A stretch of 64,000 nt of DNA from NCBI RefSeq assembly GCF_001894805.1, contig NZ_BCWX01000001.1, positions 1,798,001-1,862,000 on the forward strand. The letters are read 5' to 3'. This DNA comes from Rhodococcus globerulus NBRC 14531 (GTDB taxonomy: Bacteria; Actinomycetota; Actinomycetes; Mycobacteriales; Mycobacteriaceae). The translations under genes and the position numbers were made by a program. Every line of letters starts with the position of its first letter. Within the stretch, counting starts at the first letter, position 1. Below, piece after piece: positions 1-9,901 of this stretch. Below the pieces are notes generated by a model. It was not told where the DNA came from. It saw only the letters and a list, made by a program, of their open reading frames with translations, and did no database searches.

Positions 1-67
1 GTGCTCGGTCAGATATCGGCGGAGAACCGGTACAGGCAGTCGATCCGATACTGGCAGGGGAGCGTGA

Positions 68-265
<198 letters not shown>

Positions 266-281
266 CCAGGGAGAGGTTCAC

Positions 282-833
282 ATGACCGGATTCGACCGCG
301 CCGAGCTCGACGACATGGTGCAACGCTGGATTGACGCGAACAAGAAGGCCGAGGCCGCCGGCGACTGGAAGCCGTTGGCGGACATGTACACCGAGGACGC
401 GACCTACGGCTGGAACTACGGCCCCAAACAGGATTTCATGGCGATCGGTCGGGAAGAGATCCGCACCGTCGCGCTAGGTCTCGAGATGAACGGCCTCGAA
501 GGCTGGGAGTATCCCTATCAGGACTTTGTGATCGACGAGCGCAGTGGCAACGTCATCGGACTGTGGAAACAGATCTCCGACGCCGAACGAGACGACGGCA
601 GCAACTACTCCGTCTACGGCATCGGTGGTAGTTGGTTCCGGTACGGCGGAAATTTCCAATGGTCCTGGCAGCGTGACTTCTTCGACTTCGGAAACGTCTC
701 GGCACTGTTCATGGAGATGATCCAGAACAACGCGCTGTCCAAAGGTATGCAGGCACGCATTCAGCGATCGATCTCCGGCGAACCACTCCCAGGCTGGTAT
801 CGCGCGGGTACCTCGCCGGTTCCACTGTGGTGA
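282..833 (+). CDS. SnoaL/NTF2-like protein
   Basis: A 183-residue protein. Its N-terminal half has the cone-fold pattern (helical start, then a stretch rich in W and D around residues 20-60: DWKPLADMYTEDATYGW), typical of SnoaL/NTF2-like proteins, which include cyclases, isomerases, hydratases and non-catalytic subunits. The ATG at 282 is chosen over an in-frame start at 252 because AGGGAGAGG lies just upstream and 252 would overlap the ferredoxin. It overlaps the next gene by 4 bases (GTGA). Its position between ferredoxin and P450 genes suggests a step in the same lipid or steroid route; the substrate cannot be inferred. Confidence 0.8.
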   Translation: MTGFDRAELDDMVQRWIDANKKAEAAGDWKPLADMYTEDATYGWNYGPKQDFMAIGREEIRTVALGLEMNGLEGWEYPYQDFVIDERSGNVIGLWKQISDAERDDGSNYSVYGIGGSWFRYGGNFQWSWQRDFFDFGNVSALFMEMIQNNALSKGMQARIQRSISGEPLPGWYRAGTSPVPLW

Positions 834-2086
834 GTCCGGTGACTGTCGGTGGGTCCTTCGAGACGCTCTCGCGCGGCGACCTTGCTGTGTTGGTGCCAGA
901 ACTCCTGCTCTGTGGTCAGCTGATCGACAGATCCGGGATGGCGCACCTGATCGTGGAGTACGGGCGCGAAGGCATGGCGGAGGTTGCGATCGCGGAGTGG
1001 GAATCCGCCAGTCCTTGGTACACCCGCCGGATGCAGAAGGCGCTGCGGTACGAGGGTGACGACGTCGTGACCATTTTCAAAGGACTGCAACTCGACATCG
1101 GAGCGCCACCGCAGTTCATGGATTTCCGCTATCGCGTCGACGACCCGCAACACGGTGAATTCTGGCTCGACCATTGTGGCGCTCTGACGGACGTCGAACC
1201 GCTGGGGGACGAGTTTGTCACCACCATGTGTCATGACATCGAAGACCCGACGTTCGACGCGACGGCGATAGCAACCAATGCGCATGCGCAGATCCGTCCG
1301 ATCCATCGGCCGCCGCGCAAACCTGCTGACAGGCACCCACACTGTGCGTGGACAGTCGTAATCGACCCGTCGCATGTCCCGCCGGTCATGACGGCCCACA
1401 CCGAGCAGATCGGCCGGACTGCTGCGGTGTCGGTTGAGTTGAGTCCGATCGACGGCAGCGACGACGGGGCGGCCGACTACTCGGGACCGCTGCTCTCGGA
1501 TCTGCGTTTCTCCGACTTCTCCCAGTCAGCGCTGGTTCGTATCGCGCAGGAAGTGTGCCTGCAACACCACCTACTTGCGCTGGGGTTTCTGCTCGCGGTG
1601 CGCGGGCGCAGTAGTGCGGACAAAGCTCGAGAAATTACGCTCAAACAACTCACCGGAATTGCAGGCGTCGCTTCGCAGCGCATCCGCGACGCATTGGGTC
1701 TGCCGCCGGATCTGGAAGGCCTGTCGGTGGTGCTGGAGCTACATCCGTTGCTCAATCCGAAGCAATATGTCGAGCGTGAAATTCGCTGGGATGGAGAGAG
1801 TCTCGAGATCTTGATTTCGCGGACCGGCCTGGTTGACGCCGACGGTGGCTGGCCCACTCTGATCGACGGTGAGCATCTGGATCCGCTTCAGGCACTGGTA
1901 CGCGGCGTGAATCCACATTTCACAGCCCGGGTGCTCGACGATTCCGAGGCCGGGCTTTTGATCACGGTCGATACGACGGCGGAGGCTGCGCCGGAATGTG
2001 TCGAGGTCGCCATCACCAAAGTGAGCAGCGGCGCAGCATTTGCTTTCGAAGATCGTGGAATTCCGTTGCCTCTCTTCGTGGTTTGA
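830..2086 (+). CDS. conserved hypothetical protein in mce/P450 operon
   Basis: I do not recognise this 418-residue protein. It is soluble with no signal peptide or membrane segment. A His/Cys/Asp-rich middle (about residues 115-180) has WLDHCGALTDVE, MCHDIEDPTFDATA and IHRPPRKP. These look conserved and could bind a metal or nucleotide-like ligand, but that is inference. The GTG at 830 overlaps the stop of the preceding gene; a second GTG lies at 827. Translational coupling and position imply a role with the flanking SnoaL-like protein, acyl-CoA synthetase and P450. Confidence 0.75.
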   Translation: MSPVTVGGSFETLSRGDLAVLVPELLLCGQLIDRSGMAHLIVEYGREGMAEVAIAEWESASPWYTRRMQKALRYEGDDVVTIFKGLQLDIGAPPQFMDFRYRVDDPQHGEFWLDHCGALTDVEPLGDEFVTTMCHDIEDPTFDATAIATNAHAQIRPIHRPPRKPADRHPHCAWTVVIDPSHVPPVMTAHTEQIGRTAAVSVELSPIDGSDDGAADYSGPLLSDLRFSDFSQSALVRIAQEVCLQHHLLALGFLLAVRGRSSADKAREITLKQLTGIAGVASQRIRDALGLPPDLEGLSVVLELHPLLNPKQYVEREIRWDGESLEILISRTGLVDADGGWPTLIDGEHLDPLQALVRGVNPHFTARVLDDSEAGLLITVDTTAEAAPECVEVAITKVSSGAAFAFEDRGIPLPLFVV

Positions 2087-2112
2087 GTGGCTGACCCTGA
2101 AAAGGATCGTTC

Positions 2113-3750
2113 ATGGCCTACACGTTTGCAGACCTTTTCGAGCATTCCGTCGATGCGATGCCTGATCGACGAGCGCTGATCGTGTCGGGGGAGGAAGTGA
2201 CGTACCGCGAACTCGACTCGCGGGCCAACCGTCTGGCACATCATTTCCTGTCGTTGGGTTTCGGGCACGGCACCCATATCGGAATTCAGATGCACAATTC
2301 GATCGAGACGATGGTTGCGGTCCTCGCGTCGTTCAAGGTTCGCGCCGTTCCGATCACCGTGAACTATCGGTACACCACCGACGAGTTGGTGTACCTCTAC
2401 GACAACGCCGATCTCGAGGCACTCGTGTTCCATCGGGGGTACTCCGCTCGCGTCGCCGAGGCCCTGGAATCCACGCCTCGGGTGAAGCACGCTGTGGTGG
2501 TGCCGGACGAGCTTGCATCGGGTGCCGAACCGCCCGTGCCAGGCGCGGTCGCGTACGAGAACGCGCTGTCGCCGCAATCTCCGGAACGCACCGGTAGTGA
2601 CGCGTTCGACGAGCGGAGCGGAGACGACCCGTACATTCTCTACACGGGCGGAACCACCGGACGACCCAAGGGCGTGGTGTGGCGTCAAGAGGACATCTGG
2701 CGAGTTCTGGCCGGTGGCTATGATTTCTACACCGGTGAGCCGATTGCCGACGAGTACCAACAATCCCGTGGCGGCGCAGCGGCTGCAGAACCTATGCGAT
2801 GGTGCATGCTGCCACCGCTCATCCACACGTCGGCCTTGATGCCGACGTTCAACGCACTGTTCTCAGGCAACACCGTGATCTTCGAACCACGGTTCGATGC
2901 GGCACACGTCTGGAAAGTTGTTGCCGAATACCGGCCACAGGTCATGGTGATCACCGGTGACGCAATGGGGCGGCCTTTGGTGGAAGCGCACCGCGAACTA
3001 CAACCAGATGCGTCCAGCTTGGCGGTTCTCGCGTCCGGGGCGGCGCTATTCTCCGGTTCGGTGAAGGACGCCTTCTTCGAGGTGTTCCCGAATCTGATGA
3101 TCTCGGACTCGGTGGGCTCTTCCGAAACAGGCTTCGGCGGTATCGGATTCGCAGCCAAAGGGTTGAAGCAGCACGGTGGACCTAGGGTGGGTTCCAACCG
3201 GTTCACGGTGGTAGTCGACGATGACAACCGGATTCTGCCACCGGGTTCCGGCGCCGAGGGGTGGCTGGCAAAACTCGGCAACGTCCCACTCGGCTACTAC
3301 AAGGATCCGGTGAAGTCGGCGGAAATCTTCCGAACGGTGGACGGCGGACGGGCAGTGGTCACCGGAGACCGCGCCCGGATCGAGGACGACGGTTCCATCA
3401 CGCTGCTCGGCCGGGGCAACATGGTGGTCAACACCGGCGGCGAGAAAGTATTCGTCGAAGAGGTCGAGGCCGTCGTCAAGGCCCATCCGGATATCTACGA
3501 CGCCACCGTCATCGGGCTGCCGGACGAACGCTGGGGAAGCCGAGTCTCGGCCGTGGTCAGGGTGCGCGATGGTGTTGTTCCGGATTTCGAGTCGATCGAG
3601 AAACACACTCGGAGCCAGCTTGCCGGGTACAAGATTCCGCGTGCGTTCTGGATTGCGTCCGAGGTGGTGCGAGCGCCAAGCGGAAAACCCGACTACCGCT
3701 GGGCGAAGGAGTACGCCCTCGGTCAGGAGCCGGTTCACCGCATCGATTAG
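2113..3750 (+). CDS. acyl-CoA synthetase (FadD family, AMP-binding)
   Basis: A 545-residue adenylate-forming enzyme that should activate a carboxylic acid with ATP and CoA. The P-loop-like signature YTGGTTGRPKG lies near residue 177. The hinge region VTGDRARIEDDGSITLLGRG and the C-terminal lysine motif PSGKPDYR (K525) are both present, so the enzyme looks intact and full length. The ATG follows AAAGGA. The placement between a CYP125-like P450 and upstream mce-linked genes suggests a steroid side-chain or other lipid acid as substrate (inference). The particular FadD subgroup cannot be fixed from sequence by eye. Confidence 0.92.
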   Translation: MAYTFADLFEHSVDAMPDRRALIVSGEEVTYRELDSRANRLAHHFLSLGFGHGTHIGIQMHNSIETMVAVLASFKVRAVPITVNYRYTTDELVYLYDNADLEALVFHRGYSARVAEALESTPRVKHAVVVPDELASGAEPPVPGAVAYENALSPQSPERTGSDAFDERSGDDPYILYTGGTTGRPKGVVWRQEDIWRVLAGGYDFYTGEPIADEYQQSRGGAAAAEPMRWCMLPPLIHTSALMPTFNALFSGNTVIFEPRFDAAHVWKVVAEYRPQVMVITGDAMGRPLVEAHRELQPDASSLAVLASGAALFSGSVKDAFFEVFPNLMISDSVGSSETGFGGIGFAAKGLKQHGGPRVGSNRFTVVVDDDNRILPPGSGAEGWLAKLGNVPLGYYKDPVKSAEIFRTVDGGRAVVTGDRARIEDDGSITLLGRGNMVVNTGGEKVFVEEVEAVVKAHPDIYDATVIGLPDERWGSRVSAVVRVRDGVVPDFESIEKHTRSQLAGYKIPRAFWIASEVVRAPSGKPDYRWAKEYALGQEPVHRID

Positions 3751-3797
3751 TCCGCCTCGGCGCGCGCGGCGCCTTGCCTGCAAGAGGAGCAACCGAA

Positions 3798-5051
3798 ATG
3801 CCCGAGCTGAACCTTCCCGACGGCTTCGATGTCACCGACCCTCAGATGTACGGCAAGCGCGTTCCCCTTGCCGAGTTCGCGGAACTACGCCGCTGCGCTC
3901 CGGTGTGGTGGAACGCGCAGGAACCGGGAACCGGCGGTTTCCACGACGGTGGCGCCTGGGTAGTGTCGCGGCACGCCGACGTGCGTGACGTGTCGCTGCG
4001 TTCGGAGGAGTTCTCCAACAACGTCAACGGGTGCGTCCCACGCCATGAAGACAACATCACCGCCGAAGAACTGGAAGTCAGTAAATACGTTCTGATCAAC
4101 AAGGACGCGCCCGAACATACCCAGTTGCGCAAATTGGTGGCGCGATTGTTCACACCCAGGTCCGTCGAAGCGATGCGAGCCGGGCTCGAAGAGCGAGCCG
4201 AAGAGATTGCGAAAGCCGCGGCGGCGTCGGGTACCGGTGATTTTGTCCAGCAGGTTGCCAGTGAGCTACCGATGCAGGCGATCTCGGACCTCATCGGAGT
4301 TCCGCAGGAGGCTCGACGCCAGCTCTACGAATGGTCGAATCAGATGACCGGATACGACGACGAATCCATGGCCGGGGAGTCCAGAATGGCGTCGGCGCAG
4401 ATACTCGGGTACGCGTATCAGCTTGCCGAGGCTCGTCGCGACGAACCGCTCGACGACATCATTTCGCGATTGGTCCAGGCGAACGTGGACGGTGAGGCTC
4501 TCACGCCGGAACAGTTCGGCTTCTTTGTCATCATGTTGGCGGTTGCGGGCAACGAGACAACACGCAATGCAACAACACTCGGGATGATGGCGTTTCTGAC
4601 GTACCCGGATCAATGGGAACTGTACAAGCGTGAGCGTCCACGCACGGCGGCCGACGAGATCATTCGCTGGGCGTCGCCGCTGACGTCATTCCAACGTACG
4701 GCGTTGGTGGACACTCAGATTGCCGGAACTCCGATCAAGAAGGGGCAGCGTGTTGTGCTCCTGTATGGATCGGCGAACTTCGACGAATCTGCGTTCGAGA
4801 ACCCGGACGTATTCGACATTCTTCGTGATCCCAATCCGCACTTGGCTTTTGGTGGTACCGGGCCACACTACTGCGTCGGCGCCAACCTGGCCCGGATGGA
4901 GATCGACCTGATTTTCAACAAGATCGCCGACCACATGCCGGACATCAGCAAACTTGGTGATCCCAGCCGGTTGGCATCAGGGTGGATCAACGGGATCAAG
5001 GAATTCATGGTCGATTACGGCAACAACGCCTCGTGTCCCGTGGAGCACTGA
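3798..5051 (+). CDS. cytochrome P450, CYP125-like
   Basis: A 417-residue soluble P450. The I-helix motif AGNETT is at about residues 250-255, EIIR supplies the ExxR, and the heme-binding loop [11 protein letters not shown] carries the axial ligand Cys359. From the N-terminal [15 protein letters not shown] through [14 protein letters not shown] and [16 protein letters not shown], it closely resembles CYP125, the steroid C26/C27 monooxygenase that starts cholesterol side-chain oxidation in mycobacteria and rhodococci (recalled family knowledge). Assignment to CYP125 rather than a sister family such as CYP142 needs alignment. The ATG at 3798 has AAGAGGAG upstream; the open frame extends far 5' but overlaps fadD. 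The yrbE gene starts 3 bases after the stop. Confidence 0.93.
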   Translation: MPELNLPDGFDVTDPQMYGKRVPLAEFAELRRCAPVWWNAQEPGTGGFHDGGAWVVSRHADVRDVSLRSEEFSNNVNGCVPRHEDNITAEELEVSKYVLINKDAPEHTQLRKLVARLFTPRSVEAMRAGLEERAEEIAKAAAASGTGDFVQQVASELPMQAISDLIGVPQEARRQLYEWSNQMTGYDDESMAGESRMASAQILGYAYQLAEARRDEPLDDIISRLVQANVDGEALTPEQFGFFVIMLAVAGNETTRNATTLGMMAFLTYPDQWELYKRERPRTAADEIIRWASPLTSFQRTALVDTQIAGTPIKKGQRVVLLYGSANFDESAFENPDVFDILRDPNPHLAFGGTGPHYCVGANLARMEIDLIFNKIADHMPDISKLGDPSRLASGWINGIKEFMVDYGNNASCPVEH

Positions 5052-5054
5052 ACC

Positions 5055-5828
5055 GTGTATACCGGGCGGGTCTCGCTGGCAGCGCCGATGCGTCAACTCG
5101 GTCAGTTCTACAAAATGGGTGCCGATGTTGCGGTGGGACTGGTACGCACACGCTTTCAGGTGCAGGAGTTTCTCGAACAGAGTTGGATGATCGCGCGAGT
5201 GTCGCTGGTACCGACGGTTCTGGTGGCAGTGCCGTTCACGGTTCTGGTGAGCTTCACTCTCAACATCCTGCTGCGCGAGATCGGTGCTGCCGACCTCAGC
5301 GGAGCCGGGGCGGCACTCGGCGCCGTCACCCAGGTCGGGCCAGTGGTCACTGTCCTCATCGTGGCGGGCGCCGGCGCCACCGCCATTGCCGCAGATCTCG
5401 GTTCGCGGACCATTCGCGAGGAGATCGACGCGATGGAAGTGCTCGGGATCGATCCGATCACTCGCTTGGTGATTCCCCGGGTTGTCGCGTCGACGGTGGT
5501 TGCGTTGCTGCTCAACGGACTTGTGTGCGTCATCGGCATCACCGGCGGCTACATCTTCTCGGTGTTCCTCCAAGGCGTGAATCCTGGTGCGTTTGTCGAC
5601 GGCATCACGTTGCTCACCGGATTACCCGAAGTTGCCTTGTCGATGGTGAAGGCCGCACTGTTCGGCATGCTCGCCGGACTGGTTGCGTGTTACCGGGGAC
5701 TGTCCGTCCGTGGCGGTCCGAAAGGTGTTGGCGAAGCTGTCAACGAGACAGTGGTCTACGCGTTCATGGCGCTCTTCGTGGTCAATACCATCGTGACCGC
5801 GGTGGGCATCAGGCTGACGGCGGGGTGA
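5055..5828 (+). CDS. yrbEA: YrbE/MlaE-family permease A of Mce transporter
   Basis: A 257-residue integral membrane protein with about five hydrophobic segments. The conserved MlaE core GAGATAIAADLGSRTIREEIDAMEVLGIDP sits in the middle. It forms the inner-membrane channel with YrbEB and, with an ATPase encoded elsewhere (MceG/Mkl), energises Mce lipid import (family knowledge). The GTG start lies 3 bases after the P450 stop, and the gene ends in a GTGA overlap with yrbEB. No mceG-like ATPase is in the window, as is usual for mce loci. Confidence 0.94.
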   Translation: MYTGRVSLAAPMRQLGQFYKMGADVAVGLVRTRFQVQEFLEQSWMIARVSLVPTVLVAVPFTVLVSFTLNILLREIGAADLSGAGAALGAVTQVGPVVTVLIVAGAGATAIAADLGSRTIREEIDAMEVLGIDPITRLVIPRVVASTVVALLLNGLVCVIGITGGYIFSVFLQGVNPGAFVDGITLLTGLPEVALSMVKAALFGMLAGLVACYRGLSVRGGPKGVGEAVNETVVYAFMALFVVNTIVTAVGIRLTAG

Positions 5829-6685
5829 GCGGCGTGGCACTGGCGGAACTCGGAAAATTCGGGGCGACCCGAGCGCGGATGGCACGTGTGTCGCGGTCCG
5901 TCGACGATGTCGGACGGCAAGCGGTTTTCTTCGTCAGAGCTATTGCCTTCATTCCCTGGACGCTGCGCAAACATCCGAAAGAAGTCTTGCGTCTGGTCGC
6001 CGAGATCAGCATGGGAACAGGTGCGTTGGCATTGATCGGCGGCACCGTCGCCGTTGTCGGGTTCCTGACGCTGGCGTCAGGCGGAACCATCGCGATTCAA
6101 GGTTTCAGTTCGCTCGGAAACATCGGCGTCGAGGCACTCACCGGGTTCTTCTCCGCGTTCATCAACGTGCGCATCGCCGCGCCGGTCATCGCGGGAATCG
6201 GGCTGTCCGCAACGATCGGCGCCGGCTCGACGGCGCAGATCGGTGCGATGCGCATCAGTGAAGAAATCGACGCACTCGAAGCGATGGCGATCAGTTCTGT
6301 TCCGTACGTGGTGAGTACGCGCATCGTGGCCGGGATGCTCGCCATTCTGCCGCTGTACTCGTTGGCGCTCGTCGGATCGTTCCTCGCGGGACGTTTCACC
6401 ACGGTGGTGCTGTTCGGTCAATCGTCCGGGCTCTACGACCACTACTTCACCACCTTTCTCGATCCGGTCGACGTCGCCTGGTCCTTCGTGCAGGTACTGG
6501 TGATGGCGTTGCTGGTCATGCTGATTCACACGTACTACGGCTACAGCGCTGTAGGCGGACCCTCGGGGGTGGGCACAGCTGTCGGGCGCGGCGTCCGTCT
6601 GTCACTGATTTGTGTTGTGGCGGTGACCCTTCTGGTCTCGCTGGCGCTGTACGGCGGTTCCGGCAACTTCAACTTGTCCGGATAG
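5825..6685 (+). CDS. yrbEB: YrbE/MlaE-family permease B of Mce transporter
   Basis: A 286-residue partner permease. The MlaE signature GAGSTAQIGAMRISEEIDALEAM is present, with hydrophobic segments around residues 70-95, 160-190, 205-225 and 245-270. The start is taken as GTG 5825 overlapping yrbEA by 4 bases; a second GTG at 5834 is possible. The same open frame extends back to 4982, but that part is out-of-frame coding sequence of the P450 and yrbEA. mceA follows after 9 bases. Confidence 0.93.
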   Translation: MSGVALAELGKFGATRARMARVSRSVDDVGRQAVFFVRAIAFIPWTLRKHPKEVLRLVAEISMGTGALALIGGTVAVVGFLTLASGGTIAIQGFSSLGNIGVEALTGFFSAFINVRIAAPVIAGIGLSATIGAGSTAQIGAMRISEEIDALEAMAISSVPYVVSTRIVAGMLAILPLYSLALVGSFLAGRFTTVVLFGQSSGLYDHYFTTFLDPVDVAWSFVQVLVMALLVMLIHTYYGYSAVGGPSGVGTAVGRGVRLSLICVVAVTLLVSLALYGGSGNFNLSG

Positions 6686-6694
6686 GGAGAGCGA

Positions 6695-7864
6695 GTGGAG
6701 AGATACGGATACAAGCTTGCGGCATTAGGCTTGGCGTGCGCGATTGTTGCCGTCGTGGCGCTGGCGGTCGCGTCGTTCAATCAGTCGTTCACCATCCGCG
6801 TTCCGATAACAGTTGTTGCCGAGCGGGCCGGCCTTGTGATGGATCCGGGTGCGCGAGTGAAGATGGCCGGTGTCACCGTCGGGTCCGTCGAGTCGATCGC
6901 GCCGGCCGACGATTCCACCGCGACGTTGTCCGTCCTTCTAGATCCCGATGCACTCGAGTCGATTCCCGCCAACGTCGATGTCGCGATCACCTCGAACACC
7001 GCCTTCGGCGCGAAGTTCGTCAGTATGTCGGCGCCTGCGGATCCGAGCGCCGAGCGATTGACTGCTGGCGCCACCATCGACGCGAATCACGTGACCGTCG
7101 AAATCGATACCGTGTTCGAGAAGTTGACGGCCGTCCTGCGGACAGTTGATCCCGGAAAACTCGATCAGACGCTTGGGGCGATTTCCACCGCGTTGCAAGG
7201 TCGCGGGGAGAGGTTGGGCGTCGCTCTGGGGAAGGCCGACGCGGCGCTGTCCGAATTCAACAGTGCCGGTGCCGCTTTCGACGAGGTTCTCACAGACCTT
7301 CCGGTAGTGTCCGGGACATATCGGGCGGCTGTGCTGGATCTGATGGACACCCTCGGCTCGCTCACTGTCACCGGCACCACCGTCCTCGACGAGCAAGAGG
7401 ATCTGGATCTACTGCTACTCAACGTAATTGGGTTGGCGCGTACCGGAGAAGATGTCCTCGGCGCCAATGCCGACGGTGTGGATACCGTCCTGTCGCTCAT
7501 GCGGCCAACCACCGAACTTCTCGAGGAGTACTCGCCGGTGATTCCATGCATGTTCCACGGACTCGAGGAGAGCAAGGCAATCGGCGACGGCGCGTACAAC
7601 GGGCAGCCGGGAATCAAGATGTCGATCGGATTGATCGCAGGCACCGAACCGTATCGCTATCCTGAAGATCTGCCGAAGGTCGCGGCAACCGGCGGACCGC
7701 AGTGCATGGGCCTTCCGTTGCGCGATCCGAATGTCAACGCGCCCTACCTGGTGACGGACACGGGTGTGAATCCTTTCGAACCGGAACGTCAGTGGAATGG
7801 CGGCCAGCCGATAAACGACATGCCGAACCTGCTCAGTTACCTGTTCGGAACGGCGATTCGATGA
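6695..7864 (+). CDS. mceA: Mce family protein A
   Basis: A 389-residue exported lipid-binding protein. One N-terminal hydrophobic segment (about residues 6-26) is followed by an MCE/MlaD domain (ERAGLVMDPGARVKMAGVTVGSVESI, about residues 40-125), a long helical region and a C-terminal segment with paired Cys. Mce A-F subunits build a periplasm-spanning tube that carries hydrophobic substrates to the YrbE channel (family knowledge). The GTG start follows a GGGAGAG. The stop TGA shares bases with the ATG of mceB. Confidence 0.94.
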   Translation: MERYGYKLAALGLACAIVAVVALAVASFNQSFTIRVPITVVAERAGLVMDPGARVKMAGVTVGSVESIAPADDSTATLSVLLDPDALESIPANVDVAITSNTAFGAKFVSMSAPADPSAERLTAGATIDANHVTVEIDTVFEKLTAVLRTVDPGKLDQTLGAISTALQGRGERLGVALGKADAALSEFNSAGAAFDEVLTDLPVVSGTYRAAVLDLMDTLGSLTVTGTTVLDEQEDLDLLLLNVIGLARTGEDVLGANADGVDTVLSLMRPTTELLEEYSPVIPCMFHGLEESKAIGDGAYNGQPGIKMSIGLIAGTEPYRYPEDLPKVAATGGPQCMGLPLRDPNVNAPYLVTDTGVNPFEPERQWNGGQPINDMPNLLSYLFGTAIR

Positions 7865-8882
7865 AGCGGCGCGGCTACGGCATCAAATTCGGCATCTTCG
7901 TGGCGGTGATGTTGCTGGTCAATGCTGGGCTCGTGCTGGTCTTCGGGCAGATGCGAGGAGGCGACGAGCACAGTTACGCAGCCCAATTCGTCAATGTGTC
8001 CGGGCTGAAATCCGGCGACAAGGTACGGATCGCCGGGGTGCCTGTCGGAACGGTGAGCGCCGTCGAATTCGGTGACGACCACCTTGCTCACGTGAAATTC
8101 AGCGTTGATTCGGTGGAGACTCTGACGGAGCAGACCCGGGCGGCGGTGCGCTATCAGGACCTCGTGGGCAACCGCTATCTCGAATTGCTCGACAGTCCCG
8201 GCGCCGCGCAACCTATGGTCGCAGGTGCAACCATCCCCACCACCAGGACTGCGCCGGCGCTGGACCTCGACGCGCTGCTCGGTGCTTCAAACCGTTGTTC
8301 CAGGCGCTCGACCCGACCCAGGTCAACGCGCTGTCCCTGTCGCTGCTCGAGGTATTTCAAGGGCAGTCGGGGACAGTGGCGTCGGTGCTCGCACATACCG
8401 GATCGATCACCAACACACTTGCCGACCGTGATGTGCTCATCGGCCGGGTCATCAACAATCTTGACGGCGTATTGAGTGAATTACGTGGCCGAGGCGGACA
8501 GTTCACCGACACGCTCGACCATCTGCAACAACTGGTCAGCGGACTCGCGTCGGACAAGGAACTGATCGGGACTTCGGTGACGAGCATCGATACCGCTGCA
8601 CAAACTTTCGCAGATCTCCTGGCCGGGGTCAGGCCCGACATCAGTGGCACACTGTCGCAACTCGACCAGAGCTTGGACCCTTTGGTCGAGCAACGAGGCG
8701 AGCTCGATCGAATCCTCGCGTCGATGCCGTCGAACTATCGGCAACTGATCCGAGTTGGTGCCTACGGGTCCTTCTTCAACTTCTATCTCTGCGGTATCGC
8801 GCTCAAAGTCGACGGGGCTGACGGCAAACCGATGACGGTCGACCTGATCGACCAGACGACCGGAAGGTGCGCACCACGATGA
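7861..8882 (+). pseudogene. mceB: mceB, interrupted by a one-base frameshift near 8284
   Basis: The ATG at 7861 starts a normal MceB: an N-terminal membrane segment, then the MCE domain (FVNVSGLKSGDKVRIAGVPVGTV). The frame is good up to PALDLDALLG at 8283, then turns into an arginine/serine-rich out-of-frame peptide ending at 8475. The expected continuation (FKPLFQALDPTQVNALS...) is present in another frame from 8286 to the stop at 8882. The junction reads GGT-GC-TTC where GGT-GGC-TTC would restore a 340-residue protein, so one G appears to be missing. This is either a real inactivating deletion or a sequence error. Overlaps of 4 bases with mceA and mceC are otherwise intact. Confidence 0.88.
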
Positions 8883-9901
8883 GAGAGATGGCGCAGAAGC
8901 AGGCCGTGCGAGTAGGCGTTGTGGGGATGGTGATGACCGCGTCGGTGGTGCTGGCGTCACTGCAGTATCAGGATCTGCAGTTCGTGAAAAACGGGGTGAG
9001 CTACAGCGCAGTGTTCAACGACGCGAGTGGTGTGGCTGCCGGTGACGAGGTAAACGCGGCCGGGGTGAAGATCGGCACCGTCGACAACATCGCTGTCGAA
9101 AAAGGCCGTGCTCGAGTTGATTTCACGCTCGACGGTTCCGTCACTCTCGGTGAGAGTACGTCGGCGGCGATCACCACGATGTCCCTGCTCGGTAAACGTG
9201 CGCTATCGCTCGACCTGGATGGAAGTGGACGGATACCCGTCGGCGGACAGATCCCACTCGAACGCACCCGATCGGCGTACTCGTTGCCCGACGTACTCGG
9301 CGACCTCACCACCACGGTCGAGGACATCAACCTCGACCAGTTGTCGGCGTCGTTGGAGGAGGTTGGTGCAGTGATGACGGACAGCGCGCCTTCCTTGCGG
9401 CCCGCCCTCGACGGGGTAGCCCGCCTGTCGGACAGCATCAACCGCCGCGACGAGACACTGAAGCTTCTGCTCGCAGATGCGAATAACGTGGCCGGTCTCC
9501 TCGCGGACCGGGGACCGCAGGTCAACGCGCTTCTTGTCGACGGCGATGCTCTCCTTGGTGAACTGGTCCGCAGGCAGGATGCGTTGGGCAACGTCATCAC
9601 CGACATCTCGGCTGTCTCCACTCAACTCAGTGGGTTGGTACACGACAACGAAGCACAACTGGGCCCGGTCCTGAACAAGCTCGACACGGTGCTCGGGATA
9701 CTCCAGAAGAACAAGGACAACCTGGCCCAGGGCATCGACGGACTCGGAACGTACGTGGGGACGCTCGGCGATACCGTCGCGAGCGGACCGTTCTACTACT
9801 CGTACATCCAGAACCTGCTTCCCGCCCAGTACACCCAACCGTTGATCAACGCGATTGTCGGGCTTCCGCCTGCGCCGCTACCGATACCGGAGGTTCGCTG
9901 A
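8879..9901 (+). CDS. mceC: Mce family protein C
   Basis: A 340-residue Mce subunit. It has an N-terminal hydrophobic anchor (about residues 9-28) and an MCE domain (FNDASGVAAGDEVNAAGVKIGTVDNI). A long helical region with heptad-like leucines follows (about residues 140-290), and the C terminus is proline-rich. The start is ATG 8879, overlapping the mceB stop (ATGA); an upstream in-frame start at 8867 would only lengthen the overlap. The stop shares one base with the mceD ATG. Confidence 0.93.
   Translation: MREMAQKQAVRVGVVGMVMTASVVLASLQYQDLQFVKNGVSYSAVFNDASGVAAGDEVNAAGVKIGTVDNIAVEKGRARVDFTLDGSVTLGESTSAAITTMSLLGKRALSLDLDGSGRIPVGGQIPLERTRSAYSLPDVLGDLTTTVEDINLDQLSASLEEVGAVMTDSAPSLRPALDGVARLSDSINRRDETLKLLLADANNVAGLLADRGPQVNALLVDGDALLGELVRRQDALGNVITDISAVSTQLSGLVHDNEAQLGPVLNKLDTVLGILQKNKDNLAQGIDGLGTYVGTLGDTVASGPFYYSYIQNLLPAQYTQPLINAIVGLPPAPLPIPEVR

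Noticed and set aside
3261-3797. In-frame N-terminal extension of the P450
   Set aside because: It overlaps fadD in another frame and encodes an Arg-rich peptide; ATG 3798 has a good ribosome-binding site and gives the CYP125-like N terminus.
4982-5824. Long open frame extending yrbEB upstream to 4982
   Set aside because: It is out-of-frame sequence of the P450 and yrbEA genes, Arg/Gly-rich, and has no start signal; yrbEB begins at the GTGA overlap.
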